Shown: positions 62,885-64,000 of the stretch, in pieces | Position numbering within the stretch: position 1 is the first letter of the stretch | Layout of the letters: each line of letters opens with the position of its first letter | DNA from: Faecalicatena orotica | GTDB lineage: Bacteria > Bacillota > Clostridia > Lachnospirales > Lachnospiraceae | Direction: 5' to 3' | NCBI RefSeq assembly: GCF_003149245.1 | Contig: NZ_QGDL01000013.1 | Span: 1 to 64,000 of the forward strand | DNA: 64,000 bases | The notes under the pieces: model-generated | Seen by the model: only the letters and a program-made list of their open reading frames with translations | What the model was told of the DNA's origin: nothing | Database searches by the model: none | Program-made: the position numbers and the translations under genes

Positions 62885-62920
62885 AGGCCAGGCTCTGAGG
62901 CAGAGGGCAGGGCCTTTTTT
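62885..62920 (+). terminator. Intrinsic terminator after the XRE-cupin gene
   Basis: AGGCC, CTCTG and CAGAG, GGCCT pair in order, followed by T6. Confidence 0.8.
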
Positions 62921-62932
62921 AGTATCTGGACT

Positions 62933-62955
62933 GCAAAGGGGTCAGACCCTTTTGC
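62933..62955. repeat. GGGTCAGACCC-family palindrome upstream of nadA
   Basis: GCAAAGGGGTC-A-GACCCTTTTGC pairs nearly end to end. It carries the short flank TATCTGGACT before it, like the other copies. It lies 11 bases before the nadA -35. Confidence 0.75.
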
Positions 62956-62966
62956 GCTTATCTGTC

Positions 62967-62995
62967 TTGTCACCTGTAAACTTATATGCTATAAT
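62967..62995 (+). promoter_or_regulatory. nadA promoter
   Basis: TTGTCA (62967..62972), 17 bases and TATAAT (62990..62995): a close match to the sigma-A consensus. Confidence 0.8.
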
Positions 62996-63002
62996 AGTGA
63001 AA

Positions 63003-63060
63003 ATTTACCGCAGATTTTATCTGCAAGTGAAATCCGCCGGTTTAGCGGGCGGGGGAAGGT
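63003..63060 (+). promoter_or_regulatory. Structured nadA leader
   Basis: The leader of about 65 bases has two hairpins: GCAGA-TTTTA-TCTGC and CCGCC-GGTTTAGC-GGGCGG. The second ends beside the GGGGGAAGG ribosome site and could limit access to it. It matches no riboswitch class I know. Confidence 0.4.
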
Positions 63061-63069
63061 GTGAAAAAG

Positions 63070-63975
63070 ATGTCTATAGTTGATGAGATTCATGCATTGA
63101 AAAAGGAAAAGAATGCAGTTATACTGGCACATTATTATGTGAATCCGGAGGTTCAGGATATCGCCGATTATATAGGGGATTCTTTCTATCTCAGTAAAGT
63201 GGCTGTCGGTTTGAAGGAGCAGACGATTGTGTTCTGTGGGGTATCGTTTATGGGAGAGAGCGCGAAGATCCTGAATCCGGAGAAGACGGTCCTGATGCCG
63301 GATGCGTCTGCTGATTGTGCAATGGCGCATATGGCCGATGAGGAGACAATTCAAAGGGTGCGCAGGGAATACGATGATCTGGCGGTCGTGTGTTACATTA
63401 ATTCAACCGCGGAGTTAAAAGAACTGTCTGACGTTTGCGTTACTTCGGCAAATGCGGTGAAGATCGTGAAAGCGCTGCCGAATAAGAACATATTTTTTAT
63501 CCCGGACAGGAATCTGGCACATTTTGTAGCGGAGCAGGTACCGGAGAAGCATTTTGTATACAATGAAGGATACTGTCCTGTTCATGAAAGAATGAGAATA
63601 GATGAAATTGTGAGAGCGAAGGAAGCATACCCGGGAGCGCTCGTCCTGACCCATCCGGAGTGCCCGAAAGCCATACTGGACATCTCTGATTACATAGGAA
63701 GTACAAGTGGGATTATCGATTATGCGGCAAAGAGCGACTGCGGGGAATTTATAATATGTACGGAAAACGGTGTCCGCCATAAGCTCGAACAGGACAACCC
63801 CGGAAAGAAGTTTTATTTTACGGAGACAGAGCCCGTCTGTCAGGACATGAAGACTATCACATTGGAAAAGATACGTCATGTCTTAAAGACAGGCGACAAT
63901 GAAGTTCATGTGTCAGATGCACGCAGAGAAAATTCCAGAAAACCTCTGGAGAGGATGCTTGAACTGGCAAAATAG
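63070..63975 (+). CDS. nadA: Quinolinate synthase
   Basis: This 301-residue protein has NadA hallmarks: ILAHYYVNPEVQDIADYIGDS, cluster cysteines in CGVSFMGESAKIL, in EGYCPVHER-like and VCQDMKTIT regions, and DASADCAMAHM. It condenses iminoaspartate with dihydroxyacetone phosphate to quinolinate using a 4Fe-4S cluster. A GTG three codons upstream (63061) is possible, but AAGGTG sits 8 bases before this ATG. It probably heads a nad operon that runs off the right end. Confidence 0.94.
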   Translation: MSIVDEIHALKKEKNAVILAHYYVNPEVQDIADYIGDSFYLSKVAVGLKEQTIVFCGVSFMGESAKILNPEKTVLMPDASADCAMAHMADEETIQRVRREYDDLAVVCYINSTAELKELSDVCVTSANAVKIVKALPNKNIFFIPDRNLAHFVAEQVPEKHFVYNEGYCPVHERMRIDEIVRAKEAYPGALVLTHPECPKAILDISDYIGSTSGIIDYAAKSDCGEFIICTENGVRHKLEQDNPGKKFYFTETEPVCQDMKTITLEKIRHVLKTGDNEVHVSDARRENSRKPLERMLELAK

Positions 63976-63997
63976 GAAAAGCTCGGGGAGGCTGGTT

Positions 63998-64000
63998 ATG
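63998..64000 (+). CDS. Start codon of a gene running off the window
   Basis: An ATG at the last three bases follows GGGGAGG by 6 bases, 22 bases after nadA. NadB (L-aspartate oxidase) often follows nadA, but no coding sequence is visible here. Confidence 0.4.

Noticed and set aside
63003-63069. Known NAD or other riboswitch before nadA
   Set aside because: The leader is short and matches no riboswitch consensus I can recall; only a structured leader is claimed.

Overview
The window looks like a chromosomal segment of an anaerobic gut-type Bacillota, most likely family Lachnospiraceae. The grounds are AGGAGG-type ribosome sites with frequent TTG and GTG starts, a Firmicutes-style type VII secretion locus, a clostridial type IV pilus cluster, a Wadjet-like SMC cassette and Hol-Tox type I toxins. 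No rRNA, tRNA, integrase or CRISPR array was seen, and genus cannot be set from the sequence alone.

Layout. (1) 1-4.2 kb is a patchy accessory edge: a duplicated Rpn-family PD-(D/E)XK gene (one copy runs off the left end), a relic of a type I toxin locus, an RCC1-repeat membrane-anchored protein and a 195-bp MITE-like palindromic element with a 9-bp target duplication. (2) 4.2-33.8 kb is a large type VII secretion (T7SS) locus joined to Ser/Thr phosphosignalling. It holds a lipoprotein/lipase pair, a secreted trypsin-like protease with a cytoplasmic FHA domain, a PP2C phosphatase, two membrane Ser/Thr kinases, ETT(L/V)L-motif and other small membrane proteins, a 2,076-aa Ig-like surface protein, a TPR/YfaP-like protein, two FHA membrane proteins, an EssC-type ATPase with N-terminal FHA domains, a LytTR regulator, an EsaB-like ubiquitin-fold protein, six WXG100-type proteins, one further helical protein and another lipoprotein. 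A tandem pair of Hol-Tox toxin/antisense units, a third toxin relic and a decayed minus-strand gene sit between the EssC/EsaB part and the WXG100 part. EssA, EssB and EsaA are not recognisable. (3) 33.8-38.3 kb carries an XRE regulator and a Ca2+-type P-type ATPase. (4) 38.3-43.3 kb (minus strand) is a compact type IV pilus/pseudopilus operon with PilT, PilC, four small membrane or pilin-like proteins and a transglutaminase lipoprotein.

(5) 43.5-48.9 kb is a JetA-JetB-JetC (Wadjet type II-like SMC) cassette with no JetD nuclease. (6) 48.9-52.4 kb is an FCD/GntR regulator followed by an operon of a divergent ketol-acid reductoisomerase-like protein and a GntP-family permease, with a palindromic operator candidate at the promoter. 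(7) 52.5-54.8 kb has an AIM24 protein, a YfcE-like phosphoesterase and a NYN-OST-HTH protein. (8) 54.8-61.7 kb (minus strand) is a complete seven-gene operon matching oxidative hydroxyproline (or related proline derivative) degradation: racemase/epimerase, three Fe-S/FAD dehydrogenase subunits, a D-amino-acid-oxidase-type subunit, a DHDPS-type deaminase and an aldehyde dehydrogenase. It diverges from an XRE-cupin regulator. (9) The right end carries nadA and the start codon of a further gene.

Repeats link distant regions. A 92-bp promoter-bearing unit occurs once before jetA and about 2.7 times in tandem before the XRE-cupin gene. A GGGTCAGACCC palindrome family is scattered through 48.8-63 kb. 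Together the genes suggest a cell-envelope secretion and interbacterial competition island under phosphorylation control, followed by chromosome-defence and amino-acid-catabolism modules.
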